Made by a program: the position numbers and the translations under genes. A stretch of 64,000 bases of DNA from Cladosporium sp. IMV 00045 (lineage: Eukaryota; Ascomycota; Dothideomycetes; Cladosporiales; Cladosporiaceae): assembly GCA_001931905.2 (NCBI GenBank), contig MSJI02000005.1, positions 16,919-80,918 on the forward strand, written 5' to 3'. A model generated the notes under the pieces. The model was not told the origin of the DNA. It searched no databases and saw nothing but the letters and a program-made list of their open reading frames with translations. Numbering within the stretch: position 1 is the first letter of the stretch; each line of letters begins with the position of its first letter. Positions 32,616 through 42,616 of this stretch are shown piece by piece.

Positions 32616-35600
32616 CTACCATCCTCTCCTCTTACCCCTCTCATCAGCACCCTTCTCCTTCATCCTGGCCTTCTTAGCGTCGAACTTCTTCTTCTTGTCC
32701 TTGGCCCATTTCTCCGGCTCGCTGACAGCCTCGATGCGCCTCTTCCTCCTACGCTCATCACGCTTCTCCATCGCAGCCTTCTTCGCCTTGCTCATCTCAG
32801 AAACGAAAGCCTCGGAGCCCACCTTCTTCTGCAGGACGTCGAGAGTTTCGCGCGCAAGGTTGGACAGCGCGACGTACGCTTCGCCGGGCGGCTGTACAAT
32901 TGAGGGGTCTGTCAGGCTGTACATCGGGCGGATGAGTGTGGCGATGTTGGGAAGTGGTGCGGAGATGTGGTTGAGCAGGGCGGTCTGGCACTGCAGCGCT
33001 GCCGTGCGAGTGAAGACTGGTGTGTTTTCACGGCGCACGACGGCAGAGAGGCGGGAGAGTAGGTAGCCGATGGCTGTGGTATCTTGACCGCTTTCCTTGT
33101 CTTCCTCTTCGACATCGTCTTCTTCGGCGTCCTCGTCTTCTGAGCGTCCTTTCCATTGCATACCATTTGCAGAGAAGGCGCGACCAAGGAAGACCAGATT
33201 GCGTACGGTGTGAGTGACGGCTTCGCTGCCTTCCGTCTTGCTGTAACGCAACACGCGCAAGTTGACAGCACAGGCGGACCTGAGCTCTTCAGTGCCAAGT
33301 TCCAGTCCACCAGAGGCACGAAGAGGCAGAGTTGCCAGGCCACGTTCCGTCTTCGAGGTGGTGCTGGCAGCGTCGTTGAAGAGCATTCCCTGCAGCTTGG
33401 CAGCGATCTCTTGAGCATCCACCACAGGCACGGTGGATCGCTTCTGCACGCTTGACCACAGACCCGAACGTTTCTTGGAGAAGGCACGTTCTGGGTAAAC
33501 CTCACAAATGGCAGTAAAGAGGTCAAGAGCGGAGATGAGGAATTGACGCTCTCCCACGGACTCGACGTCGATCTCAGTCGCAAGAATCGTGTCCAGTTCA
33601 TCAAGAAGCCCATTAACGATCTTGTCGGTAGGCTTGCTGGATCGCACAAACAGGGCCCAGCACTGCAGTGCTGCCTTTCTGATTGCAATCTTCTTGTCGG
33701 GGCTAGACCACTTCTTCACAGTATCCTTCAGCGTCTTCTCACGCTCGTCATCAGCAGTCTCGAACACCTTGCCGATGAGCACACCAGCCATATCTCTGCA
33801 AGACTTGTCGGTATCGGAACCAAGTCTGGGAATGAGACCGACGAAGAAAGTCAACAGCAAAGGTTGAATGGTCTCCTCGCCTACTTTGCCGAGCAGGGTA
33901 TGCAGAACTTCCATCACACTGTGGCGACCAGCGACATGCTCATAATCCAAGTTCTTGACCAAGAAGCTCGTCGTCTTGGTCCAGCGATCTTTGCCTTGCG
34001 GGTAATCCAGCACAAACTGGACGTACGCGCTGCGAGCGCTTTGGCGAACAGATGCGTCAGGGTTGGTGATCATCATTCTCGCGACTTCGTCCATCACTTC
34101 ATAGACTTCGGTGATGACGATCTTGCGTCCGACCACAGCGCGAAGGAAGCGGAAAAGGATGCCCTGCTTGTCTGGCTCGTCGAGATCCTGCTTGAGCGTC
34201 TTGAGCAAGACTGCAATGTCGTTCTCCTTGACCTTGACAGATCGCTTTTCGCGTAGGATCGCAGTCACAAGATCAAGACCAGCTTTAGCGGAATCGGTCG
34301 TGCTGTTGGGCGACCCTTTGATCATAGCGACTGCTTCCTTGAGGTAAACGGGAGCGTTTGCCTCAATCGCAGGCAAAGGCACACGAATAATAGTCGTCAC
34401 GAGCTTAGCAGCAGCAACCTTGACTTCTTCTTGTCCTCCAACGATAGCATCGCCGACGATCGGAAGGTATCCAGACATGTTGGCGGGAGTTTGCAGATCC
34501 TCATGGCGGCGAACGACCTTTCGGACGAGGTTCAGAGCGAAACTTGAGAGCTTGAAGAGATACGAAGTCGTTGCGCCCTTGCGGTTGGCCTTGTGCTCCG
34601 ACGCGATGAGGTACCTGCTGACCCTGTAATCTTCCTCTGCGGCTTGAGCTGCCGGCGCTGCTTCCTGGGCGTACACTTGTCGGACCATTTCATGACAGAA
34701 GATCAGCATGTCTCTCGAATCGGAAGACGGATTCTGGTCGACACCCTTCCTTACTCGCACAAGCAAGTCGTCGATCTTCTTGACCATCTTCGAATCCAGT
34801 CTCTCAGAAAGCATGGATCGAATGGGCAACATGAGCTGGCCGAGGTGCGGAATGGAAGCAGAGCGCGCAAGGATCTCTGTCGTGTCGTAACTCTTGCTGC
34901 TCTTGATTTCCTTCATGCTTGTCGTGTACTCTTCTGCCTCCTTCTCCTGGCCAGTGACTCCAAAAATGTCATCCATGACAACTGCCATCATATCAGGCAG
35001 ACAGTAGTCAAGATCGCCTGGTTTAAATTGGTCGGCGTTTGTGACAAGCAGGTAATGAACCGTGAAAGACAAGACGTGCAGTTGGTAGCCACGCTGAAGC
35101 GCACTGCGAAGCTCCTTGAGCATGAAGTTCAGATAAGTCGGGCCAACTAGTCGCAGGATGGTCGAGAAGGTGCGGCGTGTCTGTTCTCGAGCTTCCAGGT
35201 CACGACTCTTGAGGATGTGCGAGATATCGGTGAGAGTGGGTGCAAGTCTGTTGACAAACTCATTCTCGGGAAGAAGGCGGAGGAGCTTGACGATCGACAC
35301 GGCCACAGTAACACGTCGGTCGACGGTTGACTCGTCCTTGCGATGCAGGTATTCTGACAGGGGAGGCAGGAACTCGTCCATGATGACCCGCTGCCTGTTC
35401 ACGCGAGAAGCTTCCTGTTCTTCGGTAGCCATCGAAGTCTCTTGAAGGTTGTTCATCCTCGCAGTCAGACCATCGACTAAGGCGCTAATCAGTCGGAGCA
35501 CCACCTTCTCTTGGTCAGGGTTCTTTTTCAGCTGACCGAAATAGCGCTTCATAACCGATCGATAGTCTGACCATTTCAAATTCTTCGCAAGAGAGCCAAT

Positions 35601-38600
35601 TGCAATGACAGTTTGATCTGACAACGTGCGAGCTGCATCGCCCTCAGCTTGGTCGAAAATGAATTGCTCCAACAGAGGGAGGAAGATACGGCTGACGTTC
35701 TGCGACTTCAACTTCGGCTCCTCGATCAGGCGGCGCAATGCTCGCAGACGGCGATGTTGCTGGATGTTGAGGATGTTGGTGAAGAAAGATGCTTCTTCAT
35801 CGCCATTGACACACAGGCCTGCCATGTCCGTGACTTCGCTCCACTCAGTGCAATTCTTTACGAGGCGACCAAGTAAGCGGAGATACTCAGCACGCACCAG
35901 CTCAGATGGCTCCTTCATTCCACGCTGAATGGCCGGGAACAGGTCGCTCTTGATCAAGTCAAAGTTTCCGCTTTTGCCGGATGCGATGATAAGGAGCTCG
36001 AGCGCACGAGCAGCGCTAGAGCGGTTCACTGTGTCGTCTTCGTCGCGGATGAAAAGCATGCAGTTGTGCATCAGAGGTAGCCATTGCTCATTGGTAAACT
36101 TTTCCGCGTTCTCGTAGATCCGAGTAAAACCAGCCTCTTTGCGATCATGATCGGGTTCATTCAGCCTGGACGGGTCGAGAGCATTGATCTCCTCGCAAAT
36201 ATCGGCGCTTTCTGAAAGAGCTTCATCTCCCTTGCAAAGCTTGACGAGGGCAGTAGAGAAAAGCGTGCGACTTTCCAGATCACGCAAACGAGAGAACAAC
36301 CCAGAGATCGATTCGTAGACGGTTTTGGGAGGTGCTGTCTGTCCCATGGTGTCTAGCAAAGGAATCATCGTACGGACCAATCCAGCCTTGACGGAGGGAT
36401 GCACGAAGTTGCCAGGTTGGCGCAAGAGGTTGGCACAAACCTGGATGATTTCCTCTGCCTGAGTTGGGTCGGTGATACGGCCAGCAAGCTTAGTGGTGCT
36501 CTTGACGCAAACAGACAACAGGTCGCTAGCGGGTTGCTGTACGCTCAAAATGCTAGAGATGCTTGCAACAAACGCCGAGACATAGGGTTGGAAGGCAGCC
36601 GTGATCGCAGTGTTGAGAACCAGGTTGTCAAGAATGTCTCGTAGAATGAAGATCTTCACATCTTTCTGTGCACCAGCATGTCCCAATAATTCCGCGATCA
36701 CAGAGAGGATACGTTTGTCTTCGAAAAGATGTTCGGAGTAAGTGGCAGACTTGCTCCATGCCGCAAAGATCCGGAGCATTGACGAAACGCCTTGCAAGTT
36801 TTCCGGCACAAAGTTGATGAGTCGCGGCGAGATCAGATCGGTCACCGTAATGGTGCCTTGTGCGGACAGGTCGAGATCTTCGGTATCGGCAAAGATCTTG
36901 ACAAGACACTGCAAACCAGTCTGGCGGATGGTCCTAAGCAAGGAAGCATTTTCAAGTTCGCCCTTCTCCGCAGTATCTAGCTTTTGAGTTGCGTGGACCG
37001 TACAAAGGAGCGCCGTATCCGCCAACTTCACCGCATACGGCTCCAATCCAGAACCCAGAGTTTCGAGCATGTCGTTGATCATATTGATCATACCGACCTG
37101 CTGGCGAAGTGGCATTGTGAGATTCGCGGAAGAGACCGCTCCATCCTCGTTCTGGGTCTTCGCAACAGCGATGTCAATGAAAGCTGCCAAAACCTCAGTC
37201 TCAAATCGTGAGAGGGCAACGAAGATGGCCTTGCGACGGGCGTTTTGGTTGTCCTTTGCACCGCCGACCGCTCTTCCGTACAGCAGTCTGAGCAGCACAG
37301 GCATGACAGCAGCGTGATCCGCCGGTTTCAGCGCTTCGTCACCTTCGCCTTGCAGAAAGACTGAAAGCTCTTCGCGGAATCTCGCATCGTCCAGGAAGTT
37401 CGTTAGACGCTCTTGATAACGTCTCAGGGCGGGCTCTTTCCAAGCCAAGATAGCTTGAAGTGCCGATCTTTGGATCTCGACATCACCATTTGCGCACAAG
37501 TTCAGCAGTGCTTCGTGGACCTCTGAAGCTTTGTACAAAACTCTAGGGTTGTTGAATTTGGCCACGACCGCAAGCATTGCTTTCTGGTCTTTCCGTGCCC
37601 ATCGCTCGCTGTCTGATGATTGTTGTTCCTCTTCGCCGGCTCCAGCCCATTGAAGAAGAATAGGAATGAGCAAGCGAGATCTCTTCTCTGCAAGATGGGG
37701 GCTTCGATCCAAGACCTTCAAAGCCTGTGTCCTCGTGGTTTCGGTGTTGGGCGTAAGGCTGGTGTGTTCCATTTGGAACGACGCCTCGGGTTGAGGATAG
37801 CCACCATACGGCTCTTCGAACACCTGCTTAGCCATCGCATCAATTTTGGCAAGATTGGAACACTCAAAATCAGATGCAATATGGGCTGCCTCCGATTCAA
37901 GGCTTATGGGTTGAGATTGGACGCTCTTCTCGTTGTGATCTTTGAGTCCCTCCAACCAAGATTGAGTGATCGCAACGATCGTCTCTTCGCCCACAGGATC
38001 CTGACACATGACTGACAGGCCTTCAATCGCATCTGACCATGCTTGAGATAGTCTCACGTGAAGTAGACCAAAGCAAAAATTAGGCATCGCTTTCTTCATG
38101 ATGTTGTCAGAACCAATGTTCTTGTACGCTGCGGCCAGCCGACGAATGTTCATGGATACACTCCTGCTGGTCTCGATGTTCAGAGGCGTTGATTCGATCA
38201 GGATGGCAATGCTGAGTGTTTCCGGAATTTCCTGGCATTTCCGTTTGTAGACTGCTTCCAGAATGTCCAGGCAATCTGATCGAAGCTGGTGAGATGGCAA
38301 GGCCAGAGATCGAATAACAGTGTCCACAAGAGGATCGATGTGCGTTTCCGAGAAATCAAGGTCTTCTTTACTCTTGACCAGTTTCAACATGCTTGACCAA
38401 AACGGAACGAGACCAAAAGCGTGAGCGCTAGAAGCGCAAAGCGAGGGCCAAAGTTGAGCCAAAGGAGAAGAGCCATTGACCGCAGCTGATAAGGCATTGC
38501 CCAAGCTGAAATCAATCAAAGACGAGTTTTCTGTTTCCTTGGATCCCTTGAGGCCGAGTTCCAGTATGCGGCCGAGACATTGTTGCAGGCGCTCCTGAGT

Positions 38601-40184
38601 GCGGGCCTCCAACTTGAAAAGTCTGATCGTTTGCAGGACCAGGTTCGCGGAGGCAATATGTGTAGTGTCAATTGCCGTTTTCGATGACTGCAGAGACTCC
38701 AGTTGATCCAGCATGTACTTCTGCATGTCTTTGGGGCATTGCATCTGGGACTCGGAGCCGGATGTAACCAAACGAGGTAGTTGTTGTAGTAGTGCTGTCG
38801 GATCGTGTTTCCAGTGAGTGAGTATGAATTTTTGCAGATGCGGGAGGAGGAACTGCTGGTATTTCTCGTCTCCAAGTCTCGAAAACAAGTCGCAAAAGGG
38901 GAGGAAATGCGGTATCCATTCAGGCTGTCGCGTGAGATCCAGAAGGCCCAGCGCGGGCAAGATGGCTTCCACTGTCGCAGACTGCATGACGACTGCTAAT
39001 GCGATTAGGACGTGTGATTTCGTTTGAGCAGTGAATAGAGGTTCCTTCGTTCCTGCCTTAACCAGCACTGACAAGATCTTGACAAGCCCTGCCCACTCCT
39101 GAATACGTGCAGCCTTCCTCACGGAAACGATGGTGAAGATCGTTTGGCTTGCAAAGGAAGCAACAGGGTCGCTCACTTCACTGTCGGTGACTTCCAGCTC
39201 GTCTACGATAGCTTTCGCAGCAGGCTGAAACGTCTCTGGTGTGGTGTAGTGAATAATACTGGTGAGTGTGCCGCTGACAATGTCCATGCTCGTGCGACTG
39301 GGAGACTTCCGCACGTTTCTCAACAAGCTTTTGATCACTGCAACGCCGCTGGTGTGAATGCCATGTTGAATGCCCTTGACAGCCTCGGTCAGCAAGGTCA
39401 TCACACCTTGCCTGTATAGATCTGCAGATCGAACAGACTCCGATGCATTGCAGTCCTCCAGCATATGGCTCAAGATTCGATCCAAAGGCTCCTGATCTCT
39501 GTCGTATACGGTAGCTGCTTTCCTGACCAAAAAGCTCATAGACTCCGCAGCAAAGCGCACGATGAAAGGCTTTTGCGCTTCTTTACCCATGTAGACAGCC
39601 ATGAGGTCGTACACAGGGCGCAGATCCGGAGTTAGAAGACGCGACAGATATTTGAAAAGCCAAGCCAGACAAGTGAAGCTCCATTCGACGACCGCAGGGT
39701 CGGGGTGCTTCGCCGCGACGCTGGCTACAGTGCTCACTGCTTGCGCGAAGTGCTTCTCAAATCGGGTATCCAGATCATGTGCAAAGCGCGACAGCAGATT
39801 GAGGAGAGCCTCCATCGCGAGACCATCCGCCTTTGCGATATATTCCACCAGAAGTCCCATGATCTTTTGTTCATTGTATAGTACCGTGGGCAGGTTGTCG
39901 CACAACGGCGCGGCTTCCTTCGCAAACGAGGTAAAAGTCTCTGAGAGGTTGAGATCCCGCCATTCTGCTAGGGATCTTCCAAAATATGTGTCGGTGTTGT
40001 TCTCGAGGGCGTCGGAGTCGATTTGATTCCTCTTTCGTCTGATGGGATCGATTCGCAGGTTGGCGATGCGCTGGGAAAACGACTCGTATCGGTGGTTTCG
40101 TGTGGTAGTGGTGGTTCGTTTGGTGTCCTTTTTCGGCTTTACCACCGCGGTGGGTTTTGCCACCTTTCCCTTTGATATGGCCAT
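32616..40184 (-). CDS. UTP20: UTP20, U3 snoRNP / SSU processome component, copy 2
   Basis: 2522 residues, same length as copy 1, single exon, start ATG at 40182-40184 (the frame opens two codons earlier at GTG, not used). HEAT-repeat scaffold of the 90S pre-ribosome. Differences from copy 1 are scattered and mostly conservative (for example N/S near residue 64, E/G near 110, and the late acidic stretch reads EEDDVEEEDKES). No indel in 7.5 kb of coding sequence, which implies purifying selection on both copies or very recent separation as alleles. Confidence 0.93.
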   Translation of the reverse strand: MAISKGKVAKPTAVVKPKKDTKRTTTTTRNHRYESFSQRIANLRIDPIRRKRNQIDSDALENNTDTYFGRSLAEWRDLNLSETFTSFAKEAAPLCDNLPTVLYNEQKIMGLLVEYIAKADGLAMEALLNLLSRFAHDLDTRFEKHFAQAVSTVASVAAKHPDPAVVEWSFTCLAWLFKYLSRLLTPDLRPVYDLMAVYMGKEAQKPFIVRFAAESMSFLVRKAATVYDRDQEPLDRILSHMLEDCNASESVRSADLYRQGVMTLLTEAVKGIQHGIHTSGVAVIKSLLRNVRKSPSRTSMDIVSGTLTSIIHYTTPETFQPAAKAIVDELEVTDSEVSDPVASFASQTIFTIVSVRKAARIQEWAGLVKILSVLVKAGTKEPLFTAQTKSHVLIALAVVMQSATVEAILPALGLLDLTRQPEWIPHFLPFCDLFSRLGDEKYQQFLLPHLQKFILTHWKHDPTALLQQLPRLVTSGSESQMQCPKDMQKYMLDQLESLQSSKTAIDTTHIASANLVLQTIRLFKLEARTQERLQQCLGRILELGLKGSKETENSSLIDFSLGNALSAAVNGSSPLAQLWPSLCASSAHAFGLVPFWSSMLKLVKSKEDLDFSETHIDPLVDTVIRSLALPSHQLRSDCLDILEAVYKRKCQEIPETLSIAILIESTPLNIETSRSVSMNIRRLAAAYKNIGSDNIMKKAMPNFCFGLLHVRLSQAWSDAIEGLSVMCQDPVGEETIVAITQSWLEGLKDHNEKSVQSQPISLESEAAHIASDFECSNLAKIDAMAKQVFEEPYGGYPQPEASFQMEHTSLTPNTETTRTQALKVLDRSPHLAEKRSRLLIPILLQWAGAGEEEQQSSDSERWARKDQKAMLAVVAKFNNPRVLYKASEVHEALLNLCANGDVEIQRSALQAILAWKEPALRRYQERLTNFLDDARFREELSVFLQGEGDEALKPADHAAVMPVLLRLLYGRAVGGAKDNQNARRKAIFVALSRFETEVLAAFIDIAVAKTQNEDGAVSSANLTMPLRQQVGMINMINDMLETLGSGLEPYAVKLADTALLCTVHATQKLDTAEKGELENASLLRTIRQTGLQCLVKIFADTEDLDLSAQGTITVTDLISPRLINFVPENLQGVSSMLRIFAAWSKSATYSEHLFEDKRILSVIAELLGHAGAQKDVKIFILRDILDNLVLNTAITAAFQPYVSAFVASISSILSVQQPASDLLSVCVKSTTKLAGRITDPTQAEEIIQVCANLLRQPGNFVHPSVKAGLVRTMIPLLDTMGQTAPPKTVYESISGLFSRLRDLESRTLFSTALVKLCKGDEALSESADICEEINALDPSRLNEPDHDRKEAGFTRIYENAEKFTNEQWLPLMHNCMLFIRDEDDTVNRSSAARALELLIIASGKSGNFDLIKSDLFPAIQRGMKEPSELVRAEYLRLLGRLVKNCTEWSEVTDMAGLCVNGDEEASFFTNILNIQQHRRLRALRRLIEEPKLKSQNVSRIFLPLLEQFIFDQAEGDAARTLSDQTVIAIGSLAKNLKWSDYRSVMKRYFGQLKKNPDQEKVVLRLISALVDGLTARMNNLQETSMATEEQEASRVNRQRVIMDEFLPPLSEYLHRKDESTVDRRVTVAVSIVKLLRLLPENEFVNRLAPTLTDISHILKSRDLEAREQTRRTFSTILRLVGPTYLNFMLKELRSALQRGYQLHVLSFTVHYLLVTNADQFKPGDLDYCLPDMMAVVMDDIFGVTGQEKEAEEYTTSMKEIKSSKSYDTTEILARSASIPHLGQLMLPIRSMLSERLDSKMVKKIDDLLVRVRKGVDQNPSSDSRDMLIFCHEMVRQVYAQEAAPAAQAAEEDYRVSRYLIASEHKANRKGATTSYLFKLSSFALNLVRKVVRRHEDLQTPANMSGYLPIVGDAIVGGQEEVKVAAAKLVTTIIRVPLPAIEANAPVYLKEAVAMIKGSPNSTTDSAKAGLDLVTAILREKRSVKVKENDIAVLLKTLKQDLDEPDKQGILFRFLRAVVGRKIVITEVYEVMDEVARMMITNPDASVRQSARSAYVQFVLDYPQGKDRWTKTTSFLVKNLDYEHVAGRHSVMEVLHTLLGKVGEETIQPLLLTFFVGLIPRLGSDTDKSCRDMAGVLIGKVFETADDEREKTLKDTVKKWSSPDKKIAIRKAALQCWALFVRSSKPTDKIVNGLLDELDTILATEIDVESVGERQFLISALDLFTAICEVYPERAFSKKRSGLWSSVQKRSTVPVVDAQEIAAKLQGMLFNDAASTTSKTERGLATLPLRASGGLELGTEELRSACAVNLRVLRYSKTEGSEAVTHTVRNLVFLGRAFSANGMQWKGRSEDEDAEEDDVEEEDKESGQDTTAIGYLLSRLSAVVRRENTPVFTRTAALQCQTALLNHISAPLPNIATLIRPMYSLTDPSIVQPPGEAYVALSNLARETLDVLQKKVGSEAFVSEMSKAKKAAMEKRDERRRKRRIEAVSEPEKWAKDKKKKFDAKKARMKEKGADERGKRRGW

Positions 40185-40620
40185 CTTCACATCCTCCGGT
40201 CACCAAGAATGTCAACCAGAGAGAGGTGCGATTTGAAGATAGGTACCTTAGCCAAAGAAAAAGTTCCTAACGGGTCTGCTTTGCGTGAGAGTGTGTCCGT
40301 GCTTCATCTGGGGATGGAGCGGCCCGACGCCACCTTGCAGCCGAGCCGCCGCCGCCAAAAGCAGAAGTTCCGAGTTCGAGTTCACTTCCATCCTGTGAAT
40401 GAGACATATACATGTATATGTACATGTGATATTGCACGGGGTGGGGCTTCAATCAGTCTGTTGGAGACTGCAAATTTGAGATCAATTTGTATCACGTGGC
40501 CGTTTGCACGCTGTATCCTTATCAAGTGTTCAGCTTCGACACACCACAACAAAAACCAATTCTTCCAACACTCGGACACGGCTTTGCACTTGTATACTCT
40601 GGGCACACTCTGTTGAGACG
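40185..40620. promoter_or_regulatory. Bidirectional promoter UTP20 / Drn1-like, copy 2
   Basis: 436 nt. It keeps the UTP20-proximal blocks of copy 1 but lacks the tatataaa element on the Drn1 side, and carries a perfect 18-bp palindrome at 40404-40421. Confidence 0.6.
40404..40421. repeat. Perfect 18-bp palindrome, copy 2 only
   Basis: acatatacatgtatatgt equals its own reverse complement. Copy 1 has only acatatatgt at the aligned place (14111-14120). It could be a binding site for a dimeric factor or a TA/TG slippage product. Confidence 0.6.
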
Positions 40621-42246
40621 ATGTCACACAAAGTGGTCGTCACCGGCGACATCAATGGTAAATTGAGCGAATTCTTCTCGAAACTCTCAACCCTTCAATC
40701 GAGGCAACAATTCGCATTCGCACTCATTGCCGGCAATCTCTTCGCAGACCCCGACACCATCACTTCGGATGAAGCCGAGGACCTTGCCAAGCTCATCAAA
40801 GGGGAGATCGAAGTGCCAGTAACGACCTACTTTTCAATCGGAAGACGCACCTTGCCTCAGACGGTCATCGAGAAACTGCACAGCAGCGATGGCGAGCTTT
40901 GCACAAACTTGATCGCACTTGGGCGTAAGGGTCGCGTCAAGACCTCCGAAGGCTTCAATATCGTGGCTATTGGAGGTCAGCATCGTCAAGGCGATGAGAC
41001 TCTGGAACCTTACTCCGCCGTGTACACCGACAAGGACGCAAGCAGTGCCAAGGGCTACAACGATGCCGACATCCTTGTGACGAGCGAGTGGCCTGCCGGC
41101 GTGCGCGATGGGTCAAAAGCCAAGTTTGAACCAAGTGAGCCTTCAAGCTTAGAAGTACTCTCAGAACTCTGCACCGCACTCAAACCCCGGTATCACTTCT
41201 CAACCTCCGAAACGTTCTGGGAACGCGAGCCTTTCTTCCACCAGAGCGATCCACCAAGACCTATCACACGCTTCCTCAGCCTTGCACCGTTTGGCAACAC
41301 CACGAAATCAAAATGGATCTACGCCTTCAGCTTGGAACCCTCGGCAGAGCCACCTCAGCATCTCCCCGCAGAGACGACCGCATCACCCTTCCTCCTAACA
41401 CGCAAGCGCAAAGCCCTCGACACCCAAGAATCCACCTACAACTCCCTCCGATTCTCCGACAGCCACCACGACCGACCCCGCGGCGGGCACAACAAGCGAC
41501 GAAAAGGCGGCCCACCCGACCCTGCCGAATGCTACTTCTGCCTCTCCAACCCTCACTGCGAATCGCACATGATCAGCTCCATCGGCGAAGACGCCTACCT
41601 GACCACCGCCAAAGGCCCCCTCCCCCTCCCCACCACGTTCCCCGACCTCGGGCCCAAATTCCCAGGCCACATTCTGATCATCCCCGTCTCCCACACGCCC
41701 ACGATAGCCGCCATCGAAGAGCCCGAAGTGCGCTCGCGCGTCGAAACCGAGATGCAAAAGTACCGCACGAGCCTACACGACATGCTCGCAACGGTGAGCA
41801 AAGATCCCAGCACAGACACCGCGCGCCTGGGCGCCGTGACGTGGGAAATCTCGCGCAGCAGCGGCGTGCACACGCACTGGCAATTCATGCCGGTGCCAGC
41901 CTCCATGATCACACGCGGCCTGGTCGAGGCAGGCTTCCAAGTGGAAGCGGAGAACGCGTCGTACCCGACAAAGTTCGCGACGAAAGCGGCAGAAATTGCA
42001 TCCGCGGAGGAAGGGGACTATTTCAAAGTGATGATGTGGTCGGAGACGGTGCGCAAGGAAATGGTGCTGCCGCTGGACGCGACGTTCCGGTTCGACCTGC
42101 AGTTTGGGCGGCGCGTGATGGGCAAGTTGCTGGGGTTGGAGAAGCGCACGCATTGGAAGGATTGCGGGCAGAGTAGGGCGGAGGAGGAAGCGGATTGCGA
42201 GGCGTTCAAGCAGGTCTTTGAGCCGTTTGATTTTACGGCTCAGTAA
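40621..42246 (+). CDS. DRN1: Drn1/CWF19L1-like CwfJ-domain protein, copy 2
   Basis: 541 residues, single exon, same start as copy 1 (MSHKVVVTGDINGKL). The CwfJ features are all kept: the ECYFC cysteine pair, HTHWQ and the C-terminal YFKVMMW...RFDLQFGRRVMG block. Substitutions cluster in the linker between the N-terminal fold and the CwfJ domains (for example HRQGDETLEPYS for HRQSQETLEAYS). Expected to act with Dbr1 in intron-lariat turnover. Promoter differs from copy 1 at the TATA element. Confidence 0.9.
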   Translation: MSHKVVVTGDINGKLSEFFSKLSTLQSRQQFAFALIAGNLFADPDTITSDEAEDLAKLIKGEIEVPVTTYFSIGRRTLPQTVIEKLHSSDGELCTNLIALGRKGRVKTSEGFNIVAIGGQHRQGDETLEPYSAVYTDKDASSAKGYNDADILVTSEWPAGVRDGSKAKFEPSEPSSLEVLSELCTALKPRYHFSTSETFWEREPFFHQSDPPRPITRFLSLAPFGNTTKSKWIYAFSLEPSAEPPQHLPAETTASPFLLTRKRKALDTQESTYNSLRFSDSHHDRPRGGHNKRRKGGPPDPAECYFCLSNPHCESHMISSIGEDAYLTTAKGPLPLPTTFPDLGPKFPGHILIIPVSHTPTIAAIEEPEVRSRVETEMQKYRTSLHDMLATVSKDPSTDTARLGAVTWEISRSSGVHTHWQFMPVPASMITRGLVEAGFQVEAENASYPTKFATKAAEIASAEEGDYFKVMMWSETVRKEMVLPLDATFRFDLQFGRRVMGKLLGLEKRTHWKDCGQSRAEEEADCEAFKQVFEPFDFTAQ

Positions 42247-42616
42247 GTTGATTGGATTAAATGGACAGGGCTGTGTGATTCCTTGCGGCGATCCAGCTTC
42301 ATGAGGCGAGGGTGAGGAGGATCGGACTGATGTGCGACGTGTAGGAATAAGCGTATCATTAATTATCAAAAAGTGAATAAGCATCAGGAAACAACCCAGC
42401 CCGTATTGCCATCAAAGGCTAAATCATAACACATAAACCCCAGCATTATCAAGAACGGTTCCTTCCCTCGCTCCGCCACCGTGTATCTACAGTCTATGCC
42501 CGATCCGCTCGTAAGCCTGCCAAATTCCTACAGATAAAATCACTAGAAGCACCAATACTAGGTAATTCCGCTCGTGAGCTGCCACATTAACACACTCGTT
42601 CAGCGTTCCATTTACC
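42247..42616. other. Convergent 3' intergenic, copy 2
   Basis: 3' UTRs of the two convergent genes; close match to 15959-16326. No other feature. Confidence 0.7.

Noticed and set aside
41313..42176. 287-codon Arg/Pro-rich frame overlapping the Drn1-like gene (also 15241-15888)
   Set aside because: Product of GC-rich third positions in the CwfJ coding sequence read in another frame; composition is not protein-like.
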